Shown here: one piece after another, positions 1-8,239 of the stretch
Layout: every line of letters begins with the position of its first letter
Position numbering within the stretch: position 1 is the first letter of the stretch
Origin: JBGQDM01 sp041495845
Lineage (GTDB): Bacteria > Acidobacteriota > Terriglobia > Terriglobales > Acidobacteriaceae
Direction of reading: 5' to 3'
DNA length: 31,493 nt
Assembly: GCA_041495845.1 (NCBI GenBank)
Contig: JBGQDM010000030.1
Span: 1 to 31,493, forward strand
The notes under the pieces: generated by a model
Databases searched by the model: none
What the model was told of the DNA's origin: nothing
The model's input: the letters and a program-made list of their open reading frames with translations, nothing else
Program-made: the position numbers and the translations under genes

Positions 1-129
1 CAGGAGAGGATCCTGCAGCAGCATGCCACCACGGCGCTGGGCCGATCTGGACATTTGAGTTGGCGAAGAGAACAAGACCCGTCAGGCAGCCATCGCCCAA
101 TCCGGGCTCTGGGTGGGGGCCCCGCCTAA
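1..129 (+). CDS. Possible 3' end of an upstream gene (partial)
   Basis: The reading frame starting at base 1 is open for 42 codons and ends in TAA at 127-129. The first 14 codons mostly end in G or C, as real genes do in this GC-rich window, and read as an ordinary helical protein tail (QERILQQHATTALG). The later codons look less typical, so the true end could be a stop in another frame, such as the TGA at 56-58. Too little is present to name a family. Confidence 0.25.
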   Translation, partial: QERILQQHATTALGRSGHLSWRREQDPSGSHRPIRALGGGPA

Positions 130-372
130 ATTATGGGGTCAGCAGGCGTGGGAAGCGCAGTGACGAAGGTCACGGGCACCCCACAACCGCTCCCCCAGGC
201 CGCGTCTTGAGCCTCCGAATCGCGAAGACTTCGCCAGATTGAACAAGCGGCCAAAGCTTAGTCCACTCTTATCCAGCATTCAAGCATCGCACATTGGAGG
301 AAGGAATCACGGCCGCAATCAGGGAGCGGTCTCGGAGGGAGCACCGCGCCGTTGTAAACTGGAGCGAGAAGC
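130..372. other. Intergenic region upstream of tRNA-Arg
   Basis: No convincing gene is visible here. Open frames across it have atypical codon use and no start with a ribosome binding site. A TAAACT hexamer at 355-360, 12 bases before the tRNA, could be the -10 box of the tRNA promoter, but no matching -35 is evident. Confidence 0.4.
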
Positions 373-459
<87 letters not shown>

Positions 460-684
460 GTGAAAGGGCACGGGTTGACGGCGGCGGTTGCCGCGGTCTT
501 CCGGGCGCCGGTTCCCCCTTTCTTTGCCAGAGCGCGTGTGAGTTGCGTCACATCGGACGGATTCACAACTCGGCTAGACTTGGAAACAGGACATCTCTTG
601 GACCCCGGCCACCCAACTGGTTTGGGCGGGCTCATCCGCGCTCGGGCGGATCAGTGAGTTTTCTGGAGAAGCCGGAGACAAATC
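460..684. promoter_or_regulatory. Leader of the MBL gene with a TAGACT -10 candidate
   Basis: No gene is supported in this stretch; the short open frames on both strands have no ribosome binding site and atypical codons. TAGACT at 575-580, preceded by GGC, matches the -10 hexamers seen before other genes in the window. It would give a leader of about 100 bases before the GTG at 685. No -35 hexamer at suitable spacing is visible. Confidence 0.35.
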
Positions 685-2061
685 GTGGAAGTGGGTTTTG
701 AAACCATCGGTAATGCCACGATCATTGCTTACGATCAGGGGCCGATCCTGGTCACGGATCCCTGGCTCCGTGGGCCGGCCTATTTTGGAAGCTGGAACTT
801 CTCGCACGAAATCCCCGACGAGCAATTGCTGGCTGCCCGCAACTGCCCCTATGCCTGGATCTCTCACGGCCACCCCGATCACCTCAGTTCAAAATCATTG
901 GGCCTGCTAAAGACCAAGACGCTGCTCCTGCCCGATCACGTAGGGAGCCGAATTGCCACAGATTTGCGGAACGAAGGCTACAACGTGCGCGTCCTGCAAG
1001 ACAAGACTTGGTACAAGCTTTCGGATCGGATCCGGGTCCTCTGCCTCGCCGATTACAACCAGGACGGAATCTTGCTCATTGACATCAACGGCCGCCTGCT
1101 GGTGAACCTCAACGACAGCTCGGATCGCGGTTGGGGACATTTTGTCCGCAAAGTGGTCCAGCAGTACAAGATTTCCTTTTTGCTGCGACTCTCTGGTTAT
1201 GGCGATGCGGACATGATCAACATTTTCGACGAGAGTGGGGAGCGGCTACTCCCGGTGCACGTGGCCCAGAAGCTGCCCGTGGGCAGGGAAATCTCCCTGA
1301 TGATGCGCGACTTTCGGACGAAGTACTTCATTCCCTTCAGTTCCATGCACTGCTACCAGCGTTCCGATAGCGCCTGGGCCAATGAGTACACGACCGGGAT
1401 GGCGGACTACACCGCGGACTTCGACCCCAGGACAGGGACCATGTTACCGGCGTTCATTCGGTACGATTGTCTGACCGATACCTACAAGACTCTCGATCCT
1501 CCTGCCCGAGAAGAACGAATCCACGCGCCGGAGGAATTCGGCGACAACTGGCAGGAGCCGCTCTTACCGGATGATGGGCCGGCAATCCGGAGCTACTTTA
1601 CGAGCATCGAGCATCTCAGCGAGCACTTTGATTACCTCAACTTTCGCGTCGCCGGGCAAGACAACATTGTCGCATTAGGAAAACGGGAGTTTGAGCGTGG
1701 CCTCACGTTCGAAGTCCCGCGCAACTCGCTAATGACCGCGATCAACTATCACGTGTTTGATGACCTGCTCATCGGAAACTTCATGCGGACCGTGCTGCAC
1801 GGAAAATTCGGCCAGGCAGTTCTCTATCCGGACTTCACCCCCTACGTTGCGAAGTACGCAGACAACGGCTTGGCGAAAAGCAAGGAAGAGGTAGCGGATT
1901 ATTTCCGGAAATACCGGCAGCGAGCGCCCTTCGAATACCTGCGTGGCCGCATCAGGAATTTGGCAAAAGACGTCATTCGTGACAGATTTGCGGCCGATTC
2001 CTCCACCTACCGTCTGGTGCGACGCTCGTACCATCTGCTCAAAACTGCTCGGCCCTCGTAG
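685..2061 (+). CDS. Metallo-beta-lactamase-fold hydrolase, CMAH/UlaG-like
   Basis: A 458-residue protein whose N-terminal half carries the metal site of the metallo-beta-lactamase superfamily: DPW at 25-27, SHGHPDHLS at 60-68 (HxHxDH), a NLNDSS loop near 141-146 with a candidate metal-ligand Asp, and His222 in SMHCYQ. The layout recalls the MBL domain of CMP-N-acetylneuraminate hydroxylases and UlaG-type lactonases. No Rieske iron-sulfur motif is present, so hydroxylase activity is not supported and the substrate is unknown. Residues 300-458 form an extra alpha-helical, basic C-terminal region that I do not recognise. The GTG start is favoured because GGAGA at 674-678 sits six bases upstream. 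It is the only gene between two 40-bp tRNA-derived direct repeats, and its codon use looks somewhat less GC-rich than its neighbours, which suggests acquisition by integration. Confidence 0.8.
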   Translation: MEVGFETIGNATIIAYDQGPILVTDPWLRGPAYFGSWNFSHEIPDEQLLAARNCPYAWISHGHPDHLSSKSLGLLKTKTLLLPDHVGSRIATDLRNEGYNVRVLQDKTWYKLSDRIRVLCLADYNQDGILLIDINGRLLVNLNDSSDRGWGHFVRKVVQQYKISFLLRLSGYGDADMINIFDESGERLLPVHVAQKLPVGREISLMMRDFRTKYFIPFSSMHCYQRSDSAWANEYTTGMADYTADFDPRTGTMLPAFIRYDCLTDTYKTLDPPAREERIHAPEEFGDNWQEPLLPDDGPAIRSYFTSIEHLSEHFDYLNFRVAGQDNIVALGKREFERGLTFEVPRNSLMTAINYHVFDDLLIGNFMRTVLHGKFGQAVLYPDFTPYVAKYADNGLAKSKEEVADYFRKYRQRAPFEYLRGRIRNLAKDVIRDRFAADSSTYRLVRRSYHLLKTARPS

Positions 2062-2208
2062 CGGCGACCGCATTCGAGAGAGCAACGGCGCCTCCTCGGC
2101 GCGGAGTCGCTTCGCAAACTTCAGCGGCGGGCCGGTGCACGTTTACGCAAAACTGTGGGTCCCGTATCGAAACCAAAACCGGCGACGCAGTTCTCTTTCC
2201 GGCCTGGC

Positions 2209-2248
2209 TCGGCAGTTCGACTCTGCCCGGGGCCTCCATCCCATCGCA
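2209..2248 (+). repeat. 40-bp direct repeat, right copy (att-like)
   Basis: This is a perfect copy of 420-459: the tRNA-Arg T arm, 3' acceptor strand, CCA and ten following bases, without the 5' part of a tRNA. No complete tRNA can be folded here because the upstream sequence (2150-2208) lacks a recognisable D arm and anticodon arm. Together with the left copy it brackets about 1.75 kb containing a single gene and no integrase. The reading frame over it on the minus strand (APGRVELPS) is a familiar false ORF over tRNA ends. Confidence 0.85.
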
Positions 2249-2288
2249 ACCAAAAGCATTGTCTCGCGCTTGAAAGCCCCTTGGATCG

Positions 2289-2948
2289 CTACTTCGGTTG
2301 CGCCACCATCCGCAGGTAGGGCTTGAGCGTCTTCCAGCCATTGGGAAATTTTTGCTTGGCCTGCTCATCGGAAACCGAGGGCGGGATGATGACGTCGTTC
2401 CCTGGCTTCCAGTTCACCGGCGTGGCCACGTTGTGTTTGGCGGTGAGTTGAATCGAATCCAGCACCCGCAGCACTTCGTCAAAATTGCGCCCGCTGCTCA
2501 TGGGATAGATGAGCATCAGCTTGATCTTCTTGTCGGGCCCGATGACGAACACGGTGCGCACGGTGGCGTTGTCGGCAGCGGTGCGGCCTTCACAGGACGT
2601 ACCGGCGCCTTCCGGCAGCATGTCATACAGTTTCGCAATCTTCAGGTCGGTGTCGCCGATCATGGGATAGTTGACCCGGTGCCCCTGCGTTTCTTCGATG
2701 TCCGCAGCCCATTTGCTGTGATTGGCGACTGGATCCACGCTCAGTCCAATGATCTTCGTGTTGCGCTTGGCGAATTCCGGCTGCAGTCCCGCCATGTAGC
2801 CGAGTTCCGTGGTGCAGACGGGTGTGAAATCCTTGGGATGGGAGAACAGAATAGCCCAGCCGTCGCCGATCCACTCGTGAAAGCGGATCGTTCCCTGGGT
2901 GGTCTCGGCGGTGAAATCGGGAGCTTCAGAATTGATGCGCAGTGACAT
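2289..2948 (-). CDS. 1-Cys peroxiredoxin (Prx6/AhpC-TSA family)
   Basis: A 219-residue thiol peroxidase that reduces hydrogen peroxide and organic hydroperoxides in the cytoplasm. The peroxidatic cysteine is Cys45 in DFTPVCTTE, with Thr42 and Arg131 completing the usual active-site triad. The length and the long C-terminal domain with TPVNWKPG and a PYLRMV tail are typical of Prx6-type enzymes. A further cysteine, Cys119 (GTSCEG), lies outside the usual resolving position, so one-cysteine chemistry with an external reductant is likely. A strong Shine-Dalgarno sequence (GGAGGG, minus strand, about 2955-2960) precedes the ATG. The gene lies between the second and third tRNA-derived repeats and converges with the MBL gene. 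Confidence 0.93.
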   Translation of the reverse strand: MSLRINSEAPDFTAETTQGTIRFHEWIGDGWAILFSHPKDFTPVCTTELGYMAGLQPEFAKRNTKIIGLSVDPVANHSKWAADIEETQGHRVNYPMIGDTDLKIAKLYDMLPEGAGTSCEGRTAADNATVRTVFVIGPDKKIKLMLIYPMSSGRNFDEVLRVLDSIQLTAKHNVATPVNWKPGNDVIIPPSVSDEQAKQKFPNGWKTLKPYLRMVAQPK

Positions 2949-3020
2949 GGGAGTCCCTCCAAAAGTGCGTTGAAATTTGGTCGCGGCCGGCCCGCGCGAT
3001 CGCCCCGCGGAACGCTACCA

Positions 3021-3050
3021 AGACTAGACCATAAAAGTAACGGCGATCAA
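3021..3050 (-). promoter_or_regulatory. Weak candidate promoter of the peroxiredoxin gene
   Basis: On the minus strand TTGATC (3050-3045) and TAGTCT (3026-3021) are 18 bases apart, a possible -35/-10 pair about 72 bases before the ATG. Both hexamers are imperfect, so this is only a candidate. Confidence 0.25.
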
Positions 3051-3116
3051 CCGGCTCGTCAACCCCGGGCCATCCGGCCGGATACTGCGACCGATTCGCC
3101 AGCCTGGGCGACCATC

Positions 3117-3200
3117 GGCCCCGTAGCTCAGATGGATAGAGCAGCGGATTTCTAAACCGGTGGTCGCCAGTTGGCAGTTCGACTCTGCCCTGAGCCTCCA
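3117..3200 (+). pseudogene. Degenerate tRNA-Arg-like sequence (UCU loop)
   Basis: The first 26 bases are identical to the tRNA-Arg(CCU) gene at 373, and the T arm GGCAG-TTCGACT-CTGCC and a CCA end are also shared. The rest is damaged. The acceptor stem GGCCCCG/CTGAGCC has two mismatches, and the anticodon stem GCGGA/ACCGG has mismatches at both ends around a TTTCTAA loop (anticodon UCU). A seven-base tandem duplication (CCAGTTG before GCAGTTC) swells the variable region to 12 bases. This looks like a diverged or recombined copy rather than a working tRNA. A functional but aberrant tRNA-Arg(UCU) cannot be fully excluded. Confidence 0.65.
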
Positions 3201-3261
3201 TTCCGTTACCAGGCATTAACCATCCCGTTAACCCCCGGCGACCTTGGTTCTTGCTCTCCCC

Positions 3262-3267
3262 TATAAT
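3262..3267 (+). promoter_or_regulatory. TATAAT -10 box of the glycosyltransferase gene
   Basis: A perfect TATAAT ends 11 bases before the ATG at 3279, which predicts a leader of only about 4-5 bases. No good -35 hexamer is found at 16-18 bases upstream, and no clear Shine-Dalgarno sequence precedes the ATG. Confidence 0.55.
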
Positions 3268-3278
3268 GCAGAGAGCCC

Positions 3279-4256
3279 ATGCTCAAATATTCCATTGTGG
3301 TTCCCCTGCACAACGAGCAGGACAACGTTACCGATCTCTATGACCGCCTCAAGCACGTAATGGAGGCGAGCGGCGAGAGCTTTGAAATCGTGCTGGTGGA
3401 TGACGGCAGCGACGACCGCACCTTTAACCTGCTGCGCGAGATTGCATCCATTGACAGCCGCGTCACCGTGGTCAAGTTGCGGCGAAACTTTGGGCAGACT
3501 GCCGGTCTGGCCGCCGGGTTCGACCATGCCCGCGGCGAGTTCATCATCGCCATGGATGGCGATCTGCAACACGACCCCGCCGATATTCCCGCCTTTCTGG
3601 AAAAAATTGCCGAGGGCTTCGATATTGTCAGTGGCTGGCGCAAGGAACGCGTCGACAACTTCTGGCTGCGCCGCATCCCTTCGCGCATCGCCAACTGGAT
3701 CATGGCCAAGCTGAGTGGGGTGGACATCCACGATTTCGGCACCACCTTCAAGGCCTATCGCCGTGAAATCCTGGAGCAGGTGCCACTCTACGGCGAACTC
3801 CACCGCTTTATTCCGGCGCTCGCCTCCTGGCATGGCGCGACCATTTGCGAAGTTCCCATTCGCAACATCAACCGCGAGCGGGGCGAATCTCACTACGGCA
3901 TTTCCCGCACCATCCGCGTTTTCTTTGACCTCATCACCATCCGCTTCCTGCTCCGCTATCTCTCGCGCCCGCTGCACTTTTTCGGCACTGGGGGCATGTT
4001 GAGCATCGCGGCAGGTTCCGGGATCGGACTCTGGCTCGCCGCCAGCAAGTTGCTGCGCCATGCGGACGTGATGAGCCAGCATGCCCCGCTCATGGTGTTC
4101 GGCGCGGTGCTGATTCTGCTGGGCATGAACCTGCTCGCCATCGGCCTGCTGGGCGAGATGCAGGTGCGCCACTACCATGCGCCTTCCCGCCGCGCCCCCT
4201 ACTCTGTCGAGCGCCTGCTGCGCACCCGGACGGAAGAGTCCGCGGTCTCCGAGTAG
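3279..4256 (+). CDS. Family 2 glycosyltransferase, DPM1/ArnC-like, membrane-anchored
   Basis: A 325-residue enzyme expected to transfer a sugar from a nucleotide donor to polyprenyl phosphate on the inner face of the cytoplasmic membrane. The GT-A domain fills residues 1-225: SIVVPLHNEQDN at 5-16, the nucleotide-binding VDDGSDDRT at 40-48, and the metal-binding DGD at 93-95 in AMDGDLQHDP. RNFGQTAGLAAG at 69-80 is typical of dolichyl/undecaprenyl-phosphate transferases. Two hydrophobic segments at about 233-255 and 270-292 form the membrane anchor seen in GtrB/ArnC relatives. The substrate sugar cannot be read from the sequence. The gene stands 57 bases before the aminotransferase, which has its own -10 box. 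Confidence 0.88.
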   Translation: MLKYSIVVPLHNEQDNVTDLYDRLKHVMEASGESFEIVLVDDGSDDRTFNLLREIASIDSRVTVVKLRRNFGQTAGLAAGFDHARGEFIIAMDGDLQHDPADIPAFLEKIAEGFDIVSGWRKERVDNFWLRRIPSRIANWIMAKLSGVDIHDFGTTFKAYRREILEQVPLYGELHRFIPALASWHGATICEVPIRNINRERGESHYGISRTIRVFFDLITIRFLLRYLSRPLHFFGTGGMLSIAAGSGIGLWLAASKLLRHADVMSQHAPLMVFGAVLILLGMNLLAIGLLGEMQVRHYHAPSRRAPYSVERLLRTRTEESAVSE

Positions 4257-4283
4257 ACGAGAACCGTTGGCCCCAGGGCGGGG

Positions 4284-4289
4284 TATAAT
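4284..4289 (+). promoter_or_regulatory. TATAAT -10 box of the aminotransferase gene
   Basis: A perfect TATAAT lies 24 bases before the ATG at 4314, followed by a weak ribosome binding site AGGA (4303-4306). No -35 at normal spacing is visible. Confidence 0.5.
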
Positions 4290-4313
4290 GGCCGTTTTGC
4301 TCAGGATTTAGCC

Positions 4314-5510
4314 ATGAACCCGATCGCCGAAAAAACTCACACCTTGCGTCTGGCCGACCGCATGTCGCGCCTCGGCACAGAAACCGCCTTTGAAGTTCTC
4401 GTCAAGGCGCGTGCCTTGGAGCGCCAGGGCAAAAATATCATCCATCTGGAAATTGGCGAGCCGGATTTCGATACCCCCGCCAACGTGGTCGAAGCCGGCG
4501 TCGATGCGCTGCGCAAGGGCTGGACCCACTATGGGCCTTCTGCCGGGTTGCCGGAGTTGCGTCAGGCCATCGCGGAGGAAGTCAGTCGCTCGCGCGGAGT
4601 GCCCGTCAGCAGCGAGGAAGTGGTGGTCGTACCAGGTGGTAAGCCCATTATTTTCTTTTCAATTCTGGCATTAGCGAATGTGGGAGATGAAGTCATCTAC
4701 CCCAATCCTGGTTTTCCCATCTACGAATCCATGGTCAACTTCGTCGGCGCCAAAGCGGTACCCATCCGTTTGCGCGAAGAACTGGATTTTCGCCTGGATG
4801 TGAACGAACTGGCGTCACTCATTACCGATCGCACCCGGCTCATCATCCTGAATTCGCCGCACAATCCTACCGGCGGCGTGCTGCCCGAGCAGGACGTACG
4901 CGACATCGCCGCCGCCATCGGTGACCGCAACATCATGGTGCTCTCGGACGAGATTTATTGCCGCTTGCTGTTTGAAGGCAAGCACGCGTCCATCATGTCG
5001 CTTCCCGGCTTCAAGGAGCGCACCATTCTGCTGGACGGTTTCTCAAAGACCTATGCCATGACCGGCTGGCGCATGGGGTATGGCGTGATGCGCGCGGACC
5101 TGGCAGCGCACGTCGCCCGCCTGATGACCAACTCCAACTCCTGCACTGCCAGCTTCACACAGGTTGCCGGAGTCGAAGCGTTGCGCGGCGATCAACAGTC
5201 GGTCGAGGGCATGCGGCAAGAGTTCCAGAAACGCCGCGACATCATGGTGAAGAACCTGAATCAGATCAAGGGCTTCTCCTGCCGTTTGCCCAAGGGCGCG
5301 TTCTACACCTTTCCCAACATCACGCAGACCGGCTGGCCCTCGAAGAAGCTGGCGGATGCGCTGCTGGAGCAAGCAGGCGTGGCGGCGCTTTCGGGCACCG
5401 CCTTCGGATCGTTCGGCGAAGGGTATCTGCGCTTCAGCATTGCCAACTCGCTCGACAATCTGAACCAGGCGATCGACCGCGTCGACCAGTGGACGAAGAA
5501 GAACCTGTAG
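4314..5510 (+). CDS. Class I/II pyridoxal-phosphate aminotransferase
   Basis: A 398-residue PLP enzyme of fold type I, in the aspartate/alanine aminotransferase group Ib. The N-terminal EIGEPDFDTP (46-55) and YGPSAGLPELR (73-83) are the substrate-side motifs. NPTGG at 184-188 and SDEIYCRLLF at 211-220 contact the cofactor, and Lys245 in DGFSKTYAMTGWR forms the Schiff base. The C-terminal YLRFSIANS supplies the arginine that binds the substrate carboxylate. The amino-acid substrate cannot be assigned, with Asp, Ala or aromatic all possible. A convergent gene 24 bases downstream encodes a double ACT domain protein, which hints at an amino-acid link but proves none. Confidence 0.9.
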   Translation: MNPIAEKTHTLRLADRMSRLGTETAFEVLVKARALERQGKNIIHLEIGEPDFDTPANVVEAGVDALRKGWTHYGPSAGLPELRQAIAEEVSRSRGVPVSSEEVVVVPGGKPIIFFSILALANVGDEVIYPNPGFPIYESMVNFVGAKAVPIRLREELDFRLDVNELASLITDRTRLIILNSPHNPTGGVLPEQDVRDIAAAIGDRNIMVLSDEIYCRLLFEGKHASIMSLPGFKERTILLDGFSKTYAMTGWRMGYGVMRADLAAHVARLMTNSNSCTASFTQVAGVEALRGDQQSVEGMRQEFQKRRDIMVKNLNQIKGFSCRLPKGAFYTFPNITQTGWPSKKLADALLEQAGVAALSGTAFGSFGEGYLRFSIANSLDNLNQAIDRVDQWTKKNL

Positions 5511-5534
5511 CGCGTCGCACTTGAGGACGCCGGT

Positions 5535-5921
5535 TCAAGCCGCGCTTGCCACTTTCTCGACCGCGTCCACGGTGTAAACCACCACCGCCTTCTTGCCCCC
5601 CTTCGACGCAGTCGCACAAATCGAATTCAAGTTGACGCCTTTGGCTGCAAGCTTGTCCAAACACTGTGCCAGCGCACCGGGTTTGTTGGGCAGCTCATAC
5701 TCCTCGGCTGTAGTCTCTCTGTAAGTGACCCTGGCTTCGTCGAGGGCTTTGCGGGCGCGCCGGGCATCGTCCACGATGAGTTCCACGGTGCTGCTCGCGC
5801 CCTGCGCCGTTGCCAGCAGCGCGAGAATGTTCACCCTAGCGCTCCCCAGGGTGCGGGCGACCTCGGCCAGGGTGCCGGGACGGTTCTCCAGCGAAATTGT
5901 GAACTGCTTGGTCTTGGCCAT
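5535..5921 (-). CDS. Tandem ACT-domain amino-acid-binding protein
   Basis: A 128-residue protein made of two ACT domains and nothing else. The first is about residues 5-65 (FTISLENRPGTLAEVARTLG), and the second about 73-125 (YELPNKPGALAQCLDKLAAKG). Both keep the N/K-x-PG-x-LA loop that binds small ligands, usually amino acids. Stand-alone double ACT proteins are presumed regulators or amino-acid sensors; no catalytic domain is present. An excellent Shine-Dalgarno sequence (AAGGAGGT, minus strand) precedes the ATG, and a TATAAT box lies at 5956-5951. It converges on the aminotransferase gene. Confidence 0.85.
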   Translation of the reverse strand: MAKTKQFTISLENRPGTLAEVARTLGSARVNILALLATAQGASSTVELIVDDARRARKALDEARVTYRETTAEEYELPNKPGALAQCLDKLAAKGVNLNSICATASKGGKKAVVVYTVDAVEKVASAA

Positions 5922-5950
5922 GTCGGACCTCCTTCGACTTCTGGCCGGGG

Positions 5951-5956
5951 ATTATA
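5951..5956 (-). promoter_or_regulatory. TATAAT -10 box of the ACT-domain gene
   Basis: TATAAT reads on the minus strand at 5956-5951, 29 bases before the ATG at 5921 and upstream of a strong Shine-Dalgarno sequence. No -35 is evident. Confidence 0.5.
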
Positions 5957-6118
5957 CGCCGGGGAGTGAGCTGCCACCGCCCTTCGTGCAAGAACCACCG
6001 TCATCCGTCACCCCGGCGTGTGACCAGCCTCACCGCACCCAGCGACATCGCCGGGCTAGCCTGACTCAGTAGCATCACAGGCGCCGGTTCGTCCGGCTGG
6101 TGCGGAAGGGGATTAGCC

Positions 6119-8176
6119 ATGGCCCTGCGTAATTCCTCCAATCGTTCCATTCTCCGGGAATATTCCATCGAACAGCTGCAAGCGGAAGCCAAGCGCATGC
6201 GCGGCTACGACTTGGTGGCTCTGTGCGCGGCAGGCTCAGGCCATGCCGGCGGCACGCTTTCCATCATGGACATCGCCGCCGCCCTCTACCTGCGCGTGGC
6301 CGACCTGGATCCGAAGTATCCCGAATGGCCCGAGCGCGACCGCATCGTCTGGTCTGCCGGACACAAAGCGCCCAGCCTCTACCTTGGGCTCGGCTTTGCC
6401 GGGTTCTTTCCGCCTGAAGATGTAGCCACGCTACGCAAACTCGGGTCGCCCTACCAGGGGCATCCGCATTGGCTTAAGGTGCCGGGAGTGGAAGTCTCCA
6501 CCGGTTCACTGGGGCAAGGGCTCAGCATCGCGGTTGGCATGGCGCTCGCAGCTCGTCTGGATCACCGTACCTACAAGACGTTTTGCATCATGGGAGACGG
6601 CGAGCAGCAGGAAGGCCAGATCTGGGAAGCGGCGATGGAAGCGGGCCACTACAAGCTCGATAACCTGATCGGCATTGTGGACTGCAATCGCCTGCAGATC
6701 GACGGCAAGGTCAGCGACGTCATGAACGTGGAACCGCTGGCGGAAAAATATCGCGCTTTCGGCTGGGAAGTGATGCCGATCAACGGCCACGACATGACCC
6801 AGGTGGTGGAGGCGCTGGAGCGCGCGAAAGTCAGCGCGGGCAAACCGGTGGTCATCCTGGCCGCAACCGTTAAGGGCAAGGGCGTGAGCTTCATGGAAGA
6901 CATCGCCGGCTGGCATGGCAAGGCTCCCAGTCGCGACGAACTGCTGCGCGCACTCGACGAACTGGGACTGCGCGAGAGCATTCCGTGGCCGGCGATGCTC
7001 GCGAGTGCCGAAAAGTATCAGGCCGAAGTTGACCGCAAGCTGGCAGAGAAGCTGCCGCATTTTCGCCACAATTACTGGTGGAACGCGGGCAGCAACATGA
7101 AGGTCAAGATGGAGCCAACCCGCAAAGGGTTTGGCCAGGCGCTGGCCGCTCTGGGCGACGATGAGCGCATTGTTTGCCTCGGCCTCGATATCTCGTCTTC
7201 CATCACCATCAGCGATTTCTACGCGGGCAAGCCCGAGCGCAAACCGCGCTGGATCAGCATGGGCATCGCCGAACAGTCCGCCACTGCTGCCGCTGCCGGA
7301 CTGGCGCGGGCAGGGAAGCTGCCGGTGCTGGGAACCTACGCCACGTTTGCTGCCGCACGCAATCTCGACCAGATTCGCACTTCGCTCTGTTACGGAAATT
7401 TCAGTGTTCTGCTGGCCGGGGCCCACGGCGGTGTCTCGGTCGGACCGGACGGCGCTACTCATCAGGCGCTCGAAGATTTGTTTGCCATGTGCGGGCTGCC
7501 CAACATGACCGTGGTCGTCCCTTGCGACATTGAAGAGACCCGCAAGGCCACGGAGTACTTGCTCCTGCACCATCCCGGACCCAAGTATCTCCGCTTTGCC
7601 CGCGAAGCCACGCCCGTCGTCAGCGATGCCAACACGCCGTTTGTTCTCGGGCAAGCGAACGTAATTCGTATGCGCCGGGAGGCGGAGAACTTTTTCGACG
7701 CGTTCGAGACCGTGCTCGCTGCCGAGTATTCCAACGAACATGAAGACCTCAGCATCATCGCGTGCGGCCCCATGGTTCCGGAAGCCATGCGTGCGGCGTG
7801 GATCCTCAAACAGGACTTTGGCTGGGAGACGCGCGTGCTCAACCTGCACACGCTGAAGCCGGTGGACGCCGAAGCGGTGGTTCGCGCCGCGAAAGAAACC
7901 GGAATCATCGTCACCGCCGAGGAACATCAGATCGGCGCACTGGCCTGGCGAGTCAGCAGTCTGATTACCGAGAGCCCGGAACTCTACGGCGTTCCCGTTC
8001 TTACCGGCGCCATCGGGGTCAAGGACCGCTTCGGCGATTCCGGCGCTCCCTGGGAACTGATCAAGGAATTTGAAGTCAGCGGCGAGCACATCGCACACCG
8101 GGCCGCAGAACTGATGGCGCAGAAAAAGCACCGGCATCCGCAATGGATGGAAGTCGAGGCGCCGTCGACGGTGTGA
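6119..8176 (+). CDS. tkt: Transketolase, full-length
   Basis: A 685-residue thiamine-diphosphate enzyme that moves two-carbon units between sugar phosphates in the non-oxidative pentose phosphate pathway. The ThDP/Mg motif is MGDGEQQEGQIWE at 158-170 and ends at Asn190 (DCN). His42, His82 and the VKGKG loop (251-255) with His266 are the usual active-site residues. The second domain carries the cofactor-activating glutamate, Glu385, in ISMGIAEQSA. The C-terminal domain follows from about 510, after a 25-30 residue extra segment around 520-550. The sequence resembles the split archaeal/actinobacterial-type TktA and TktB subunits joined in one chain more than E. coli TktA. The start is supported by GGAAGGGG at 6104-6111. 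It converges with lptFG and is not in an obvious operon. Confidence 0.92.
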   Translation: MALRNSSNRSILREYSIEQLQAEAKRMRGYDLVALCAAGSGHAGGTLSIMDIAAALYLRVADLDPKYPEWPERDRIVWSAGHKAPSLYLGLGFAGFFPPEDVATLRKLGSPYQGHPHWLKVPGVEVSTGSLGQGLSIAVGMALAARLDHRTYKTFCIMGDGEQQEGQIWEAAMEAGHYKLDNLIGIVDCNRLQIDGKVSDVMNVEPLAEKYRAFGWEVMPINGHDMTQVVEALERAKVSAGKPVVILAATVKGKGVSFMEDIAGWHGKAPSRDELLRALDELGLRESIPWPAMLASAEKYQAEVDRKLAEKLPHFRHNYWWNAGSNMKVKMEPTRKGFGQALAALGDDERIVCLGLDISSSITISDFYAGKPERKPRWISMGIAEQSATAAAAGLARAGKLPVLGTYATFAAARNLDQIRTSLCYGNFSVLLAGAHGGVSVGPDGATHQALEDLFAMCGLPNMTVVVPCDIEETRKATEYLLLHHPGPKYLRFAREATPVVSDANTPFVLGQANVIRMRREAENFFDAFETVLAAEYSNEHEDLSIIACGPMVPEAMRAAWILKQDFGWETRVLNLHTLKPVDAEAVVRAAKETGIIVTAEEHQIGALAWRVSSLITESPELYGVPVLTGAIGVKDRFGDSGAPWELIKEFEVSGEHIAHRAAELMAQKKHRHPQWMEVEAPSTV

Positions 8177-8239
8177 GCTGCGCGTTTGAATGTTTGTGGC
8201 CTCGCTGTGGAGCCCGCGTCCCACGTCGCGGTGACGACC

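Noticed and set aside
460..2208. Integrase or transposase gene inside the tRNA-flanked segment
   Set aside because: Only the MBL-fold gene is supported there; the remaining open frames are short shadows without recombinase motifs.
6506..8224. 572-codon open frame antisense to transketolase
   Set aside because: A GC-rich codon shadow. The plus strand encodes a complete transketolase with all motifs; the minus frame has no family motif or ribosome binding site. The same holds for 13585-15195 (minus), 3261-4178 (minus), 8324-9364 (plus), 11870-12718 (plus) and 27620-28573 (minus).
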